Source: Bradyrhizobium oligotrophicum S58
GTDB taxonomy: Bacteria; Pseudomonadota; Alphaproteobacteria; Rhizobiales; Xanthobacteraceae
Assembly (NCBI RefSeq): GCF_000344805.1
Contig: NC_020453.1
Coordinates: forward strand, 5,923,001 to 5,987,000
Length of the DNA: 64,000 nt
Direction: 5' to 3'
Shown here: piece after piece, positions 9,212 to 18,651 of the stretch
How the letters are laid out: each line of letters starts with the position of its first letter
Numbering within the stretch: position 1 is the first letter of the stretch
Notes under the pieces: generated by a model
What the model was told of the DNA's origin: nothing
The model's database searches: none
The model's input: only the letters and a program-made list of their open reading frames with translations
Translations under genes and position numbers: made by a program

Positions 9212-9979
9212 ATGTCAGCAGAGTTCATCCTCGTCGCGGGTCCGATGGTCCGCGCCGCAAGCTGGGAGCCGACGGCTGACGATCTCCGTCAGGCCGGCTG
9301 GCCGGTGCAGGTGCCGGATATTCTGGCTCATTGCGCCGAGCCGCCTGCCTGGCACACGTGGTCTCGGCATCTGCTCGACCACGTCGCGCCTGCCGCAGGG
9401 CCGATCCTGGTCGGGCACAGTTCGGCAAGCGTGCTGGTCGCTGATCTCGCAACGAAGCTTTCCACCCGCGGGGTGATCATCGTCGACGGCGATATTCCGC
9501 CCACGCAGGGCCGCGCAGCTCCTGTCCGGCCGGCCCTTCACGATTTCATCCGCAGCCTCGCGGCGGAAGACGGCACGCTGCCGGTCTGGTCACGCTGGTT
9601 CTCGCATGTTCCCGAGCGCGCCGCGCTTGTCGGCCTGGATCGTCTGGCTCATGATCCTCCCGCGCTTGCGCAGTTCGAAGCGGGACTTCCCACCATGCCG
9701 ATCAGCTGGTTCGACGATGCGATCGATCTGGCGCCCTGGGATCATGTGCCTGCCGGCTTCGTTCAGACATCGGCGATCTACGACCATGCCGCGGCCGAAG
9801 CGCTGCGGCGCGGCTGGCCTGTCGAGCGGCTGAGCGGAAGCCATCTTCATCCGACGTTGTGTCCGGCCGAAACAGCGAGCGCGATCTTGTCCATCGCGCG
9901 ACAGCTCGATGCGCGCGTAGGCAGCATCCCGCTCACAGCTGCTTCTCGAAGAACAGGTCCGGATAGGGATCGTCATTGA
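9212..9979 (+). CDS. alpha/beta hydrolase
   Basis: 255 residues of the EstA/RsbQ-like alpha/beta-hydrolase type. The nucleophile elbow is ILVGHSSAS near residues 70-78, with a Ser in place of the usual final Gly of GxSxG. The acid region is near the C-terminal third, and a candidate catalytic His sits in LSGSHLHP at about 213-220. It is cytoplasmic by lack of a signal peptide. The 3' end overlaps the convergent MarR-GNAT gene by 47 bases. The substrate is unknown. Confidence 0.75.
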   Translation: MSAEFILVAGPMVRAASWEPTADDLRQAGWPVQVPDILAHCAEPPAWHTWSRHLLDHVAPAAGPILVGHSSASVLVADLATKLSTRGVIIVDGDIPPTQGRAAPVRPALHDFIRSLAAEDGTLPVWSRWFSHVPERAALVGLDRLAHDPPALAQFEAGLPTMPISWFDDAIDLAPWDHVPAGFVQTSAIYDHAAAEALRRGWPVERLSGSHLHPTLCPAETASAILSIARQLDARVGSIPLTAASRRTGPDRDRH

Positions 9980-10805
9980 AGCGCTCGATCTCGGTCCAGC
10001 CGGTGCGGCGATAGAGCTGCATGGCCTCCGCGAGCGCGCTGTTGGTGTCGAGGCGCAGCGTCGTGATCGAAAGTCTGCGCGCGGCGGCCTCGGCCGCCTC
10101 CATCAAGCGCCGGCCGAGGCCGAGGCCGCGCGCGGCGGGGGCGACCCACAGCCGCTTGATCTCGGCGATATCACCGCCGGTGCCTTTCAGTCCGACGCAG
10201 CCGAGCGGCAGGCCGTCGGACAGCGCGATGAAGAACGCGCCGCGCGGCGGCATCATGTCCTGGGCGTCCGGATCACGCGATAGCGCCACGTCGAAGCCGC
10301 GTTCGAAACGGCGCGACAGCTCGCCGTAATATTCACCGAGGCAATAGCGCGCCTGGTCGCCGCGCGGATCGACCTCGTCGATGCCGATGCGGCTGCGTCC
10401 GAGCGCGGCGGCGACCATGTCCATCGCCGCGAGCAGCGCCTCGGGCTGGCTGTGGCGCGCCAGCATCGACTGGGCCTGCGCATTGGAGAGCGTCTCATAC
10501 GCTTCGAACTCGCGCCGGCCGGCGCTCGTGAGCTTTGCGATGCGGCGGCGCGCATCATCAGGATGCGGCTTCGTCGTCACCAAACCCTCCTCCTCGAGGC
10601 TGCGCAACAGCCGGCTCATCAGTCCCGAGTCGAGCGCGAGATAATCGCGCAGCTCGGCGACGTCGCTGCGGCCGTGACCGATCGCGTTGAGGACGCGAGC
10701 GGCGCCGAGCGGACGCCCGCGGCCGAGGAACGACGTATCGAGCGCGCCGACCTCCGAGGTAACGGCGCGGTTGAAGCGGCGGACGCGGGAGATTGGGTCG
10801 AGCAT
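9933..10805 (-). CDS. MarR regulator fused to GNAT acetyltransferase
   Basis: 290 residues from the ATG at 10805. Residues 1-140 form a MarR-type winged helix (RVLNAIGHGRSDVAELRDYL, then LMSRLLRSLEEEGLVTTKPH, DDARRRIAKLT). Residues 150-290 are a GNAT N-acetyltransferase with the acetyl-CoA loop VAPAARGLGLGRRLMEAAE near 220. Such two-part proteins are recognised in proteobacteria; the acetyltransferase may modify the same small molecule the regulator senses. An upstream in-frame start would put the palindromic operator inside the gene, so 10805 is preferred. It converges with the hydrolase gene and is read away from the sugar locus. Confidence 0.85.
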   Translation of the reverse strand: MLDPISRVRRFNRAVTSEVGALDTSFLGRGRPLGAARVLNAIGHGRSDVAELRDYLALDSGLMSRLLRSLEEEGLVTTKPHPDDARRRIAKLTSAGRREFEAYETLSNAQAQSMLARHSQPEALLAAMDMVAAALGRSRIGIDEVDPRGDQARYCLGEYYGELSRRFERGFDVALSRDPDAQDMMPPRGAFFIALSDGLPLGCVGLKGTGGDIAEIKRLWVAPAARGLGLGRRLMEAAEAAARRLSITTLRLDTNSALAEAMQLYRRTGWTEIERFNDDPYPDLFFEKQL

Positions 10806-10806
10806 A

Positions 10807-10828
10807 ATATCTGACTTAGGTCCGATAT
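10807..10828 (-). promoter_or_regulatory. palindromic operator overlapping the start of the MarR-GNAT gene
   Basis: A 22-base imperfect palindrome of the form ATATCnGACnTAnGTCnGATAT (18 of 22 positions symmetric) sits directly before the start codon. A TTGACA hexamer on the minus strand at 10836-10841 would be the -35, so the palindrome would cover the -10 and transcription start. No Shine-Dalgarno sequence lies between it and the ATG, so the mRNA may be leaderless. Binding would give autorepression, as is usual for MarR proteins. Confidence 0.6.
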
Positions 10829-10929
10829 ATGATATTGTCAATCGATTGAGGCACGCCATGGCGCCACCCACCGCCGTCATCATCCGCCCCCGGGTCTCGC
10901 CTTCGGCGAGCCCGAGGACAGGCTCCAGC

Positions 10930-10993
10930 GGATGATCCAGTACGCCGCGGCCCCTCGATTGATCACAGCCGCCTCTGGAATACTGGATCGTCC
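10930..10993. repeat. intergenic inverted repeat
   Basis: GGATGATCCAGTA at 10930-10942 is matched by TACTGGATCGTCC at 10981-10993 in inverted order with one mismatch. Just beyond lies the hairpin TCGTCCGC-CTGC-GCGGACGA. The gene-free stretch 10829-11171 holds this repeat and the terminator at 11101-11152; I see no gene in it. Confidence 0.6.
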
Positions 10994-11100
10994 GCCTGCG
11001 CGGACGATGACAGTGGCGTTAAACGATCGCCTGCTCTCCACTGGGCTGGGACAAAGCGAACGGCGGCCGGGTCAAGCGCCGGCACCTCATGCATCGTCCA

Positions 11101-11152
11101 AAACAAAAAAGGGCGGTCCAGCCGCCGGCCGAAGCCGGTTGCCGGACCGCCA
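11101..11152 (-). terminator. rho-independent terminator of the xylose/ABC operon
   Basis: Read on the minus strand, GGCGGTCC pairs with GGACCGCC around an inner GCCGG hairpin and is followed by a TTTTTTG run. It lies about 20 bases past the stop codon of the binding-protein gene, the last gene of the operon. Confidence 0.85.
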
Positions 11153-11171
11153 GGTTTTCCCCGGGAGGAAC

Positions 11172-12107
11172 TTAGTTCAACAGCTTCGCCACGTTGTCCT
11201 TGGTGACGAGGTCGAGACCCGTGTAGATCACGTCGGGCACCTTCTCGCCCTTCTTGAGCGCGAGCAGCGTGTCCATCGCCTTCTCGCCCATCTCGAACGG
11301 GCGCTGGCCGGTGAGCGCGTTGGAGTAGCCGTCGCGGAGCAGCTCGAGCTGCATCTTCAAGGTGTCGGCGACGACGAGCGTCAGCTTGCCGGCGTCGATG
11401 TCCTTGCGGTTCTTGTTGACGAAGGCCTTGTAGCCTTCGGGCGCGAACATCGGCCAACCGCCGATCGGCACGATGGCGCCGAGATCGGGCGTGGCGGTCC
11501 GCAGATCGGACATCTGCTGCACGGCGAGCGCGGGATCGTCGTTGCAGAAGGTCGGCGAGCCCGCCACCTCCACCCACTTCGTGCCCTTCAGGGATTCGCG
11601 GACGCCATCGACACGCTCGGCCAGGTTCTTGGCGCCGGGGCCGCCCGAGACGATCGCGTACTTGCCGCCCTCGGGCTTCAGCTGCGCGAGCTGCTTCCCG
11701 AGCGCCAGGCCGAAATCCTTGTTGTTGGTGCCGATATAGGCTGATCGCTTGGAGCCCGGCGCATCCGCATCGAACGTGATGACCGCGATGCCCGCCGCCG
11801 CCGCCGCCTCGATCGACTTGGTCATGGATGGAACGTCGGCGACCGAGATGGCGATGCCGTCGACCTTCTGGGTGATGAAGTCCTGGATGATCTGCGCCTG
11901 CGTGGCCGGCTCGTGCTCGACCGGGCCCTTGTAGATGCACTCGACATTGCCGAGCTCCTTGGCGCGCTTCAGGCAGCCGTCGCGCGCGACGTCGAAGAAC
12001 GGATTGTTCATCGCCTTCGGCACGATGGCGAAACGGTATTTGGTCTCGGCCTGCGCCGGGGCCATCAGAATCGCGAGCGACGCAACCGCATAGAGCAACT
12101 TCTTCAT
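11172..12107 (-). CDS. sugar ABC transporter substrate-binding protein
   Basis: 311 residues. MKKLLYAVASLAILMAPAQA is a signal peptide cut after AQA. The mature protein is a periplasmic binding protein of the ribose/galactose type (Peripla_BP_4): FAIVPKAMNNPFFDVARDG, then DGIAISVADVPS and ITFDADAP. The ATG at 12107 has a strong GGAGGAGGG site, so it is chosen over in-frame codons upstream. It is the last gene of the lacI-xylB-xylA-ATPase-permease operon, separated from the permease by 84 bases that contain a hairpin. Xylose is the likely ligand from context, but the proteins also resemble the rhizobial FrcBCA transporter, so fructose, ribose or mannose are alternatives. Confidence 0.88.
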   Translation of the reverse strand: MKKLLYAVASLAILMAPAQAETKYRFAIVPKAMNNPFFDVARDGCLKRAKELGNVECIYKGPVEHEPATQAQIIQDFITQKVDGIAISVADVPSMTKSIEAAAAAGIAVITFDADAPGSKRSAYIGTNNKDFGLALGKQLAQLKPEGGKYAIVSGGPGAKNLAERVDGVRESLKGTKWVEVAGSPTFCNDDPALAVQQMSDLRTATPDLGAIVPIGGWPMFAPEGYKAFVNKNRKDIDAGKLTLVVADTLKMQLELLRDGYSNALTGQRPFEMGEKAMDTLLALKKGEKVPDVIYTGLDLVTKDNVAKLLN

Positions 12108-12124
12108 GGTGTTCCCTCCTCCAT

Positions 12125-12161
12125 GTCTATCCGTGATTGTCTGTGCCGGGCGCGGATAGAC
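12125..12161 (-). promoter_or_regulatory. hairpin between permease and binding-protein genes
   Basis: GTCTATCCG and CGGATAGAC form a perfect 9-base-pair stem with a 19-nt loop in the 84-base gap before the binding-protein gene. It has no T-tract. Hairpins in this position often protect or process the mRNA so that the binding protein is made in excess over the membrane parts; that role is inferred here. Confidence 0.55.
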
Positions 12162-12191
12162 GTAAGCAGTCACATCCCGGACAGTATCTCG

Positions 12192-13307
12192 TCACAACAG
12201 CCGCGCGCGGAGGCGGTCGACCAGCACGGCGGCGATGATGATCACGCCGACCAGGGTCTGTTGCCAGTAGGAATTGACCTGTGCCAACACCAGACCATTT
12301 CTGATCACCTCGAGCAGCACGCAGCCGACGATGGCGCCGAGCGGACCGCCGATGCCGCCGGCGAGGTTGGCGCCGCCGATCACGGCGGCTGCGATCACGT
12401 TGAGCTCGTAGGACGTCGCCATGTTGGCGGGCGCAGATCCGAGCCAACCGGAGATGATGATGCCCTGCAGTCCGGCGGCGAGCGCGCCGATCACATAGAC
12501 CTCGATCTTGACGCGCGGCACCGAGACGCCGGTCAGCTCCGCCGCCTTCTCGTTGCCGCCGAGCGCGAACACGTGACGGCCGAACGCGGTGTGGTGCAGC
12601 ACCAGCGCCATCACCAAGGCGAGTATGATGAGATAGATGAACGGCGCGGGAACGCCGGCCACATCACCCTGCGTCAGCGCATAGAAATACACCGCGTCCG
12701 GCCCGCCCGGAAAGCTGCCCTTGCCGTTGGAGACGACATAGCCGAGGCCGCGCACGATCGACAGCATGCCGAGCGTGGTCACGAACGGCGACAGGCCGAG
12801 CAAGGCGATACAGGCACCGTTGATGAGGCCGACGAGCAGCGACACCGCGAGGCCGGCCAGCACCGAGACGATCAGGATCAGGCCGGGCACGTTGGCGACC
12901 ACGGTCTTGCCGTCGGCCGCGAGGTGCACGAACAGCGACGCCAGCGGCATGCCCGGCGTCGATAGCGTCGTCATCACCATCGAGGTGATCATCGCCGCAA
13001 AGGCCATCAGCGAGCCGACCGAGAGGTCGATGCCGCCGGTGATGATCACGAAGGTGATGCCGAGCGTGGCGATCGCGATGAACGAAAAATTCTTGGCGAC
13101 GTTCTGCAGATTGCCTTCGGTGAGGAAATAAGGACTTGCAAAGCTCATCACGACGATGAGCGCGAGCAGTGCCAGCGTCACATAGGCGGTCTGCGAGGCG
13201 AACAGGCCGCGATTCCACCATTTCGTGGCGCCGACATTGGTGAAGGTGACCTGCAGGTCGGGCGCTGCGGTTTCCGGCACCTGGGTTTCCGATGGAACGG
13301 ACATCAC
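12192..13307 (-). CDS. sugar ABC transporter permease
   Basis: 371 residues, with a hydrophilic N-terminus of about 40 residues followed by eight to ten membrane segments. ITGGIDLSVGSLMA near residue 90 and GGANLAGGIGGPLGA near 315 are the RbsC/XylH-family signatures for permeases of ribose-type ABC importers. Its start overlaps the stop of the ATPase gene by 4 bases (ATGA), which shows translational coupling. It forms the membrane channel for the ATPase at 13304 and the binding protein at 11172. Confidence 0.9.
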   Translation of the reverse strand: MMSVPSETQVPETAAPDLQVTFTNVGATKWWNRGLFASQTAYVTLALLALIVVMSFASPYFLTEGNLQNVAKNFSFIAIATLGITFVIITGGIDLSVGSLMAFAAMITSMVMTTLSTPGMPLASLFVHLAADGKTVVANVPGLILIVSVLAGLAVSLLVGLINGACIALLGLSPFVTTLGMLSIVRGLGYVVSNGKGSFPGGPDAVYFYALTQGDVAGVPAPFIYLIILALVMALVLHHTAFGRHVFALGGNEKAAELTGVSVPRVKIEVYVIGALAAGLQGIIISGWLGSAPANMATSYELNVIAAAVIGGANLAGGIGGPLGAIVGCVLLEVIRNGLVLAQVNSYWQQTLVGVIIIAAVLVDRLRARLL

Positions 13308-14119
13308 GCCGCCTCCTTGGCGCCGGTGATCAGCGCGGTCACTTCCTCCGGGCTGGTCTCGCCGACCGGCTTATCGGCCTTCTTCTCGCCGCGCCGCATC
13401 ACCACGACGCGATCGCAGACGGCGAAGATGTCGGGCATGCGGTGCGAGATCAGCATCACGGCGATGCCCTGCTCTTTCAGCCGGTGGATCAGGCTCAGCA
13501 CCTGCTCGACCTGGCGCACCGAGATCGCCGCGGTCGGCTCGTCCATCATCACGAGCCTGGCGTTGGAGAGCCGCGTGCGCGCGATCGCCACCGCCTGGCG
13601 CTGGCCGCCGGACATGTCCTTGACGAGATCGTTCGGCCGCGTCTCCGAGCGCAGCTCGCGGAACAGCTCCAGCGCGCGCGCCTCCATGCCCTTGTGATCG
13701 AGCAGCACCAGCGGCCCGAAATTGCGCTTCAGCTCGCGGCCGAGAAACACGTTGGCGGCGGCGGTCAGATTGTTGGCGAGCGCGAGGTCCTGATACACGA
13801 CCTCGATGCCGACGCTGCGCGAATCCATCGGGCGATGGAAGTGCACCTCGCGGCCGCCGAAATGGATCGTGCCCTGGCTCGGCGGGAAGTTGCCGGCAAT
13901 GATACGCACCAGGGTCGACTTGCCGGCGCCGTTGTCACCCATCAGGCCGACCACCTCGCCGGCAGCGATCGAAAGATCCACGCTCTGCAGCGCGCGGATC
14001 GCGCCGAACTGCTTGCCGATGCCTTTCAGCTCCAGAACCGGCTGCCCGGCTGCGGCCATGCTCATGGCGGTGCTCCCGTCGTCGTTGGTCGTCGCGCCCA
14101 GACTGCTGGCGTCAGACAT
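13304..14119 (-). CDS. sugar ABC transporter ATPase, single domain
   Basis: 271 residues with one nucleotide-binding domain: Walker [10 protein letters not shown], signature [12 protein letters not shown], Walker [10 protein letters not shown] and a downstream switch His in LISHRM. Most ribose- and xylose-type transporters use a fused double ATPase of about 500 residues; here there is a single domain, as in rhizobial FrcA. The start overlaps the end of xylA by 8 bases and the stop overlaps the permease start by 4 bases, so the three are tightly coupled. Confidence 0.9.
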   Translation of the reverse strand: MSDASSLGATTNDDGSTAMSMAAAGQPVLELKGIGKQFGAIRALQSVDLSIAAGEVVGLMGDNGAGKSTLVRIIAGNFPPSQGTIHFGGREVHFHRPMDSRSVGIEVVYQDLALANNLTAAANVFLGRELKRNFGPLVLLDHKGMEARALELFRELRSETRPNDLVKDMSGGQRQAVAIARTRLSNARLVMMDEPTAAISVRQVEQVLSLIHRLKEQGIAVMLISHRMPDIFAVCDRVVVMRRGEKKADKPVGETSPEEVTALITGAKEAA

Positions 14120-15434
14120 AGCGGTTCACCACGCTCTCGAGATATTCCTGCCGGCCCGAGCGCGGTTGCGGATCGAGGCCACCTTCGACGGCGCGGTCGG
14201 CCAGCGCGGCGAGCGAGCGCCGGCCGGCCAGGATCGCCCGCCCCTCCTCGCCGTCCCAGCCGGCATAGCGCTGCGCGAGCGGCGCGGTCAGCGCACCAGC
14301 TTCAAGCATCTCGTCGGCCGCGATCAGCGCGCGCGCACAGGCGTCCATGGAGCCGACATGGGCATGCAGCAGATCGTCGGGATCGATCGACTGCCGGCGG
14401 ATCTTGGCATCGAAGTTGAGCCCGCCGGTGGTGAAGCCACCGCCCTTGAGGATCTCATGGAACGCGAGCACCAGCTCCGGCACGTTCATCGCGAACTGGT
14501 CGGTGTCCCAGCCCAAGAGATCGTCGCCGCGGTTGATATCGAGCGAGCCGAACACGCCGAGCGCCTGCGCCAGCATGATCTCGTGCTGGAACGAATGGCC
14601 GGCGAGGATGGCGTGGTTCTGCTCGATGTTGAGCTTGACGTCGTCGAGCAGGTCATAGCGCCGCAGGAAGCCGTAGCAGGTGGCGACGTCGAAATCATAT
14701 TGATGCTTGGTCGGCTCCTTCGGCTTCGGCTCGATCAGCAGCGGGCCCTTGAAACCGATCTTGTGCTTGTGCTCGACCACGAGCGAGACGAAACGGCCGA
14801 GCTGGTCGAGCTCGCGCTTCATGTCGGTGTTGAGCAAGGTCTCATAGCCCTCGCGGCCGCCCCACAGCACGTAGTTCTGCCCGCCGAGCCGGTGCGTCAC
14901 TTCGAGCGCGGCACGCACCTGTCCAGCCGCATAGGTGAAGACATCCGGATCTGGGTTGGTCGCGGCACCCGCCATGTAGCGGCGGTGCGAGAACAGGTTC
15001 GCGGTGCCCCACAGCAGCCGCACCTTGGCCGAGGCCATCTTCTGCTCGAACAGGTCGGCGATGGCATTGAGGTTGGCGACGGACTCCTTCAGCGTCGCGC
15101 CCTCGGGCGCGGCATCGACGTCATGGAAGGTGAAGAACGGCACGTCGAGCAGACGGAACAGCTCGAACGCGACATCGGCCTTGGCGCGCGCCATCGCCAT
15201 CGCATCATCACCATGCTGCCACGGGCGCAAAAATGTCTCGCCGCCGAACGGATCGCCGCCCGGCCAGCACAGTGAATGCCAGTAGCAGACCGCGAAGCGC
15301 AGATGGTCCTCCATCCGCTTGCCTCGGACGATGCGATCCTTGTCGTACCAGCGAAACGACAGCGGGCTGCGTGACTCGGGCCCGCCATAAGCCACGGTCG
15401 CGCCGGTCTGGAAAAAGGGAGCCTGGACGTTCAC
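14112..15434 (-). CDS. xylA: xylose isomerase
   Basis: 440 residues, the length of the class II (E. coli-type) enzyme. It interconverts D-xylose and D-xylulose in the cytoplasm with two divalent metals. Diagnostic segments are [43 protein letters not shown] with the metal-binding Glu, and [18 protein letters not shown]. The GTG at 15434 is chosen because an AAGGAG site lies 7 bases upstream; it overlaps the stop of xylB (GTGA). Together with XylB it feeds the pentose phosphate pathway. Confidence 0.95.
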   Translation of the reverse strand: MNVQAPFFQTGATVAYGGPESRSPLSFRWYDKDRIVRGKRMEDHLRFAVCYWHSLCWPGGDPFGGETFLRPWQHGDDAMAMARAKADVAFELFRLLDVPFFTFHDVDAAPEGATLKESVANLNAIADLFEQKMASAKVRLLWGTANLFSHRRYMAGAATNPDPDVFTYAAGQVRAALEVTHRLGGQNYVLWGGREGYETLLNTDMKRELDQLGRFVSLVVEHKHKIGFKGPLLIEPKPKEPTKHQYDFDVATCYGFLRRYDLLDDVKLNIEQNHAILAGHSFQHEIMLAQALGVFGSLDINRGDDLLGWDTDQFAMNVPELVLAFHEILKGGGFTTGGLNFDAKIRRQSIDPDDLLHAHVGSMDACARALIAADEMLEAGALTAPLAQRYAGWDGEEGRAILAGRRSLAALADRAVEGGLDPQPRSGRQEYLESVVNRYV

Positions 15435-16888
15435 GAGTTGCACTCCTTGAGAGCAGGATAGAGCCTGCGCCAATGCGCATAGGCGTCGTCGTAAGCCGCG
15501 CGCTGCGGGGCGCGGGGTTCAAAACTCTGCAGCCGTTGCGGCTTGCGGCAGACATCGGCTGGTGCTGCGCCGGTCGCGGCGAGACGGCCGAGCCTGGAAG
15601 CGCCGATGGCGGCGCCGACCTCGCCTTCCTCGACCCGGTGCACGGTGACACCGAGCACGTCGGCCATGATCTGCGCCCACAACGGGGATCGCGAGCCGCC
15701 GCCGACGAGATCGAGCTCGGTGATCTCACGATCGCTGCGGCCGAGCGCGCCGAGCATGTCGCGCGCGGCAAACACGACACCTTCGAGCACCGCCTGCACG
15801 AGATCGCCGCGCGACGCCGCGCTGCGCAGGCCGACGAAGGCGCCGGCCGCATGGGCGTCATTGTGCGGCGTCCGTTCGCCGTCGAGATAAGGCAGGAATT
15901 GCACCGGACTCGGACGCTCGACGCTCGCGCCCAGCGGCGCCAGCAGCACGGCCTCCGGCGCTTCGAGGATGCGAGCAAGCCAGGACAGCGAGGCCGCAGC
16001 CGACAGCATCACGCCCATCTGGTGCCACAGCCCGCCAAGCGCGTGACAGAACGCATGCACCGCGGATTCCGGCGCCGGCGCGAAGCGGTCGGTCACCCGG
16101 AACAGCACGCCGGACGTGCCCAGCGACAGGAACGCATCGCCGGGCGTGATCGCGCCAAGCCCGATCGCGCTCGCGGCATTGTCGCCGGCACCGCCGGCGA
16201 TGACGACGTTCGCAGCCATGCCCCAGCGCTGCGCCAGCTCGCGCGAGAGCACGGCGCTCGGCTCATTGCCTTCGACCAGACGGGGCATGTGATCGAGACC
16301 AAGTCCCGTGGCAGCGAGCAGCGTCTGCGACCAGCGCCGCGCGCCGACATCGAGCCACAAGGTGCCGGCCGCGTCCGACATGTCCTCGACCATCTCGCCG
16401 GACAGGCGATAGCGCACATAGGCCTTTGGCAGCAGAACCTTCGCCACCTCGGAGAAGACCTTCGGCTCGTGCTTCGCCACCCAGACGAGCTTCGGCGCGG
16501 TGAAACCGGGCATCGCGAGATTGCCGGCGATCGCGTGCAGCTCTGGACAGCGCCGTTCGAGCTCGGCGCATTCGGCTTGCGAGCGACCGTCGTTCCACAG
16601 AATGGCGGGACGCAGCGGCCGTCCGTCGCGGCCGAGCAGGGTCGCGCCGTGCATCTGGCCGGACAGACCGATGCCGCTGACGGCGGCCGTCTCACGCGGA
16701 TGGGCGCGAGCGAGATCATCGACCGCGCCAATGACGGCCTCGACCCAATGATCCGGATTCTGCTCGGACCACAGCGGTTGCGGATGCGACAGCGCCAGCG
16801 GACGCGACGCGCTCGCGACCAGCGCGCCCGCCTCGTCCTCCAGCACGGCCTTCACGCCGGAGGTGCCGACATCCAGTCCGAGATACAC
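15431..16888 (-). CDS. xylB: xylulokinase
   Basis: About 485 residues of the FGGY kinase family, phosphorylating D-xylulose to xylulose 5-phosphate. [15 protein letters not shown] at the N-terminus is the first phosphate-binding loop, SGQMHG near residue 80 is typical of xylulokinases, and [20 protein letters not shown] is the C-terminal ATP/adenosine-site motif. The GTG at 16888 follows a GGGAGGAG site; longer upstream in-frame starts lack one. Its stop overlaps the xylA start by 4 bases. It is probably cotranscribed with the LacI-family gene 129 bases upstream. Confidence 0.93.
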   Translation of the reverse strand: MYLGLDVGTSGVKAVLEDEAGALVASASRPLALSHPQPLWSEQNPDHWVEAVIGAVDDLARAHPRETAAVSGIGLSGQMHGATLLGRDGRPLRPAILWNDGRSQAECAELERRCPELHAIAGNLAMPGFTAPKLVWVAKHEPKVFSEVAKVLLPKAYVRYRLSGEMVEDMSDAAGTLWLDVGARRWSQTLLAATGLGLDHMPRLVEGNEPSAVLSRELAQRWGMAANVVIAGGAGDNAASAIGLGAITPGDAFLSLGTSGVLFRVTDRFAPAPESAVHAFCHALGGLWHQMGVMLSAAASLSWLARILEAPEAVLLAPLGASVERPSPVQFLPYLDGERTPHNDAHAAGAFVGLRSAASRGDLVQAVLEGVVFAARDMLGALGRSDREITELDLVGGGSRSPLWAQIMADVLGVTVHRVEEGEVGAAIGASRLGRLAATGAAPADVCRKPQRLQSFEPRAPQRAAYDDAYAHWRRLYPALKECNS

Positions 16889-17017
16889 GACGCTCACTCC
16901 TCCCACGCGGATCACCAGATGTCGGCGATCTGCGTCGCCTCGAAACCAGCGGTCCAATTCTTCTTCCCTGCCTATCCTGCGCTGTGCGCGGCGCTGCAAC
17001 CGCGCCGCGCCGGCAGC

Positions 17018-18046
17018 TCACGGCAGGTTGTCCCGCATCACGATGTCGATGCGGATCGTTTCCTGTTCGCTCAGAAGCGCCTCGCCGCGCGCCAGCGCCA
17101 GCAGCACGCGCACGGCCGAGCGCGCCTCGTGTCCCGGATTTTGCGAGATCGCCGCATCCATTACGCCCGACAACAGCAGCTTGCGCGTCAGCGCGGTCAC
17201 GTCGTGGCCGACGAACACGGTCTCGCCGGCGCGGCCGGACTCGGTCAATGCCTTGGCGACACCGGCCGTGCCGGCACCGACATTGTAGAGACCGACGATA
17301 TCGCGATGCTCGGCCAGCAATTTGCGCATGAGGTTTTCTGAGCGGTCATCTTCGTCATGCCCCTCAGCGACAGGCAAAACCTCAAATTGTCGAAACTCCG
17401 CCGCCATCACCTGGCTGAAGCCGAAGATGCGCTCGGCATGATCGCGCAGCGACTGCGAGCCCGCCATGATCGCGACCCGCCCGGTCCTGCCCCCGGCAAA
17501 GCGCCCGACGAGCGCGCCGGCGGTGCGGCCGGCGGCGATGTTGTCGATCCCGACATAATGGTGTCGCCGCGACGAGGGCACGTCGGAAACCAAAGTGACG
17601 ACCTTGGTGCCGGATTCGACGAGATCGTTGATCGCGGCACGCACGCTCGGATGATCGAGCGCGACCACGGCGACGCCGTCGACGCGGCCGACCAGGTCTT
17701 CGAGCCGCTCCGCCAGGACAGCCGCATCGAACACGTCCGTTGCCAGCACGTCGACCGAGAGCCGGCGCGCCGCCATCCAGTTTGCGAGCTCACCGAGATG
17801 CGCCTGGATCTGCTGCATGAAAGGGTTGCCCCCGGACGGCATCACGAAGGCAAAGCGCCGCGAGCGCGCCCTCGCCAACTCCGAGGCTGCCGCATGCGGC
17901 TGGAACGCACTGCGCGCCATCGCGTCCTTGACGCGCCGAACCGTGTCGGGCCGTACGCCCGGCCGATTGTGCAACACACGGTCGACGGTGGCGAGGCTGA
18001 CGCCTGCCTGCCGCGCAATGTCCCGCAATGTCAGCGGTGCGTTCAT
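17018..18046 (-). CDS. LacI-family transcriptional regulator of the xylose locus
   Basis: 342 residues. The first 25 (LTLRDIARQAGVSLATVDRVLHNRPGVRPDTVRRV, given here as the helix-turn-helix and hinge region at residues 5-40) form the LacI DNA-binding domain. The rest is a periplasmic-binding-protein-like sensor related to the ribose type, which suggests a sugar effector. As first gene before xylBA and the transporter it is the likely local regulator. A 16-base palindrome with central CG lies 39 bases before its start. Confidence 0.9.
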   Translation of the reverse strand: MNAPLTLRDIARQAGVSLATVDRVLHNRPGVRPDTVRRVKDAMARSAFQPHAAASELARARSRRFAFVMPSGGNPFMQQIQAHLGELANWMAARRLSVDVLATDVFDAAVLAERLEDLVGRVDGVAVVALDHPSVRAAINDLVESGTKVVTLVSDVPSSRRHHYVGIDNIAAGRTAGALVGRFAGGRTGRVAIMAGSQSLRDHAERIFGFSQVMAAEFRQFEVLPVAEGHDEDDRSENLMRKLLAEHRDIVGLYNVGAGTAGVAKALTESGRAGETVFVGHDVTALTRKLLLSGVMDAAISQNPGHEARSAVRVLLALARGEALLSEQETIRIDIVMRDNLP

Positions 18047-18084
18047 GCTCCTCCCCTTCGGGTTGAGGAACTTAGCGCGTTTTT

Positions 18085-18100
18085 TGAGGTACGCAACTCA
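18085..18100. promoter_or_regulatory. candidate LacI-family operator
   Basis: TGAGGTACGCAACTCA is a 16-base palindrome with the central CG step typical of LacI/PurR-family operators; 12 of 16 positions are symmetric, with perfect TGAG/CTCA ends. It lies 39 bases upstream of the lacI-family start, where it could mediate autoregulation and control of the whole operon. Confidence 0.55.
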
Positions 18101-18165
18101 TTTCTGAGGGGCACACCTCCGGGGCTCCCGGACCGACGGGATGACGTTGCTCGAGAACCTGGCGC

Positions 18166-18498
18166 CTAGTCGATCCTCTGGCCGCCCGATACGCCGGAAA
18201 TACAGCACGGATTGGCCCGCGCGCGCGGCACGATGCTCTTCAGCCAGCACCGTGCGGGCGGCTGCTGCAGCCCGTGCCAGTTGGCCGGCGCCTTGACGTA
18301 GGTCCAGGCGCGGCACCGCGGCATCTCGCGATTGCAGGTCTGCCGGCAGGCCTGCGCATCCTCATAGGTGTCGAAGCTGCGGTAGTCGGCGCCGGGCCGA
18401 TCGATGTTGGTGGAAAAAGCGTCCTGCGCCGACGCGGGGTCGAACTGTCCAAAGGTGATCAAGACCACCGACGCGACGATCAAGTGACGAAGATGCAT
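18166..18498 (-). CDS. secreted PAN/Apple-domain protein
   Basis: 110 residues. A signal peptide covers residues 1-24 and probably ends at ASA/QD. The mature part is one PAN/Apple-like domain: RPGADYRSFDTYEDAQACRQ, then CNREMPRCRAWTYV and ARCWLKS, with six or more cysteines in the pattern of these small disulfide-bonded protein- or sugar-binding modules. In rhizobia they are mostly single-domain periplasmic proteins of unknown ligand. It stands alone between the xylose regulator and the diguanylate cyclase. Confidence 0.78.
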   Translation of the reverse strand: MHLRHLIVASVVLITFGQFDPASAQDAFSTNIDRPGADYRSFDTYEDAQACRQTCNREMPRCRAWTYVKAPANWHGLQQPPARCWLKSIVPRARANPCCISGVSGGQRID

Positions 18499-18651
18499 GG
18501 CAAACTCCCGTCAACCTGGGCGGACAAATAAGAGCCCCTCGAGGCCATTTGTCAAACGCAGCCTGCGCTCCGTCACCCTGCGCGATGTCAGCGCTCCCGA
18601 CGTCGTCAACAGCAGCGATCTCAATCCTCGGACTCGGCAAGCCCGCATCAA

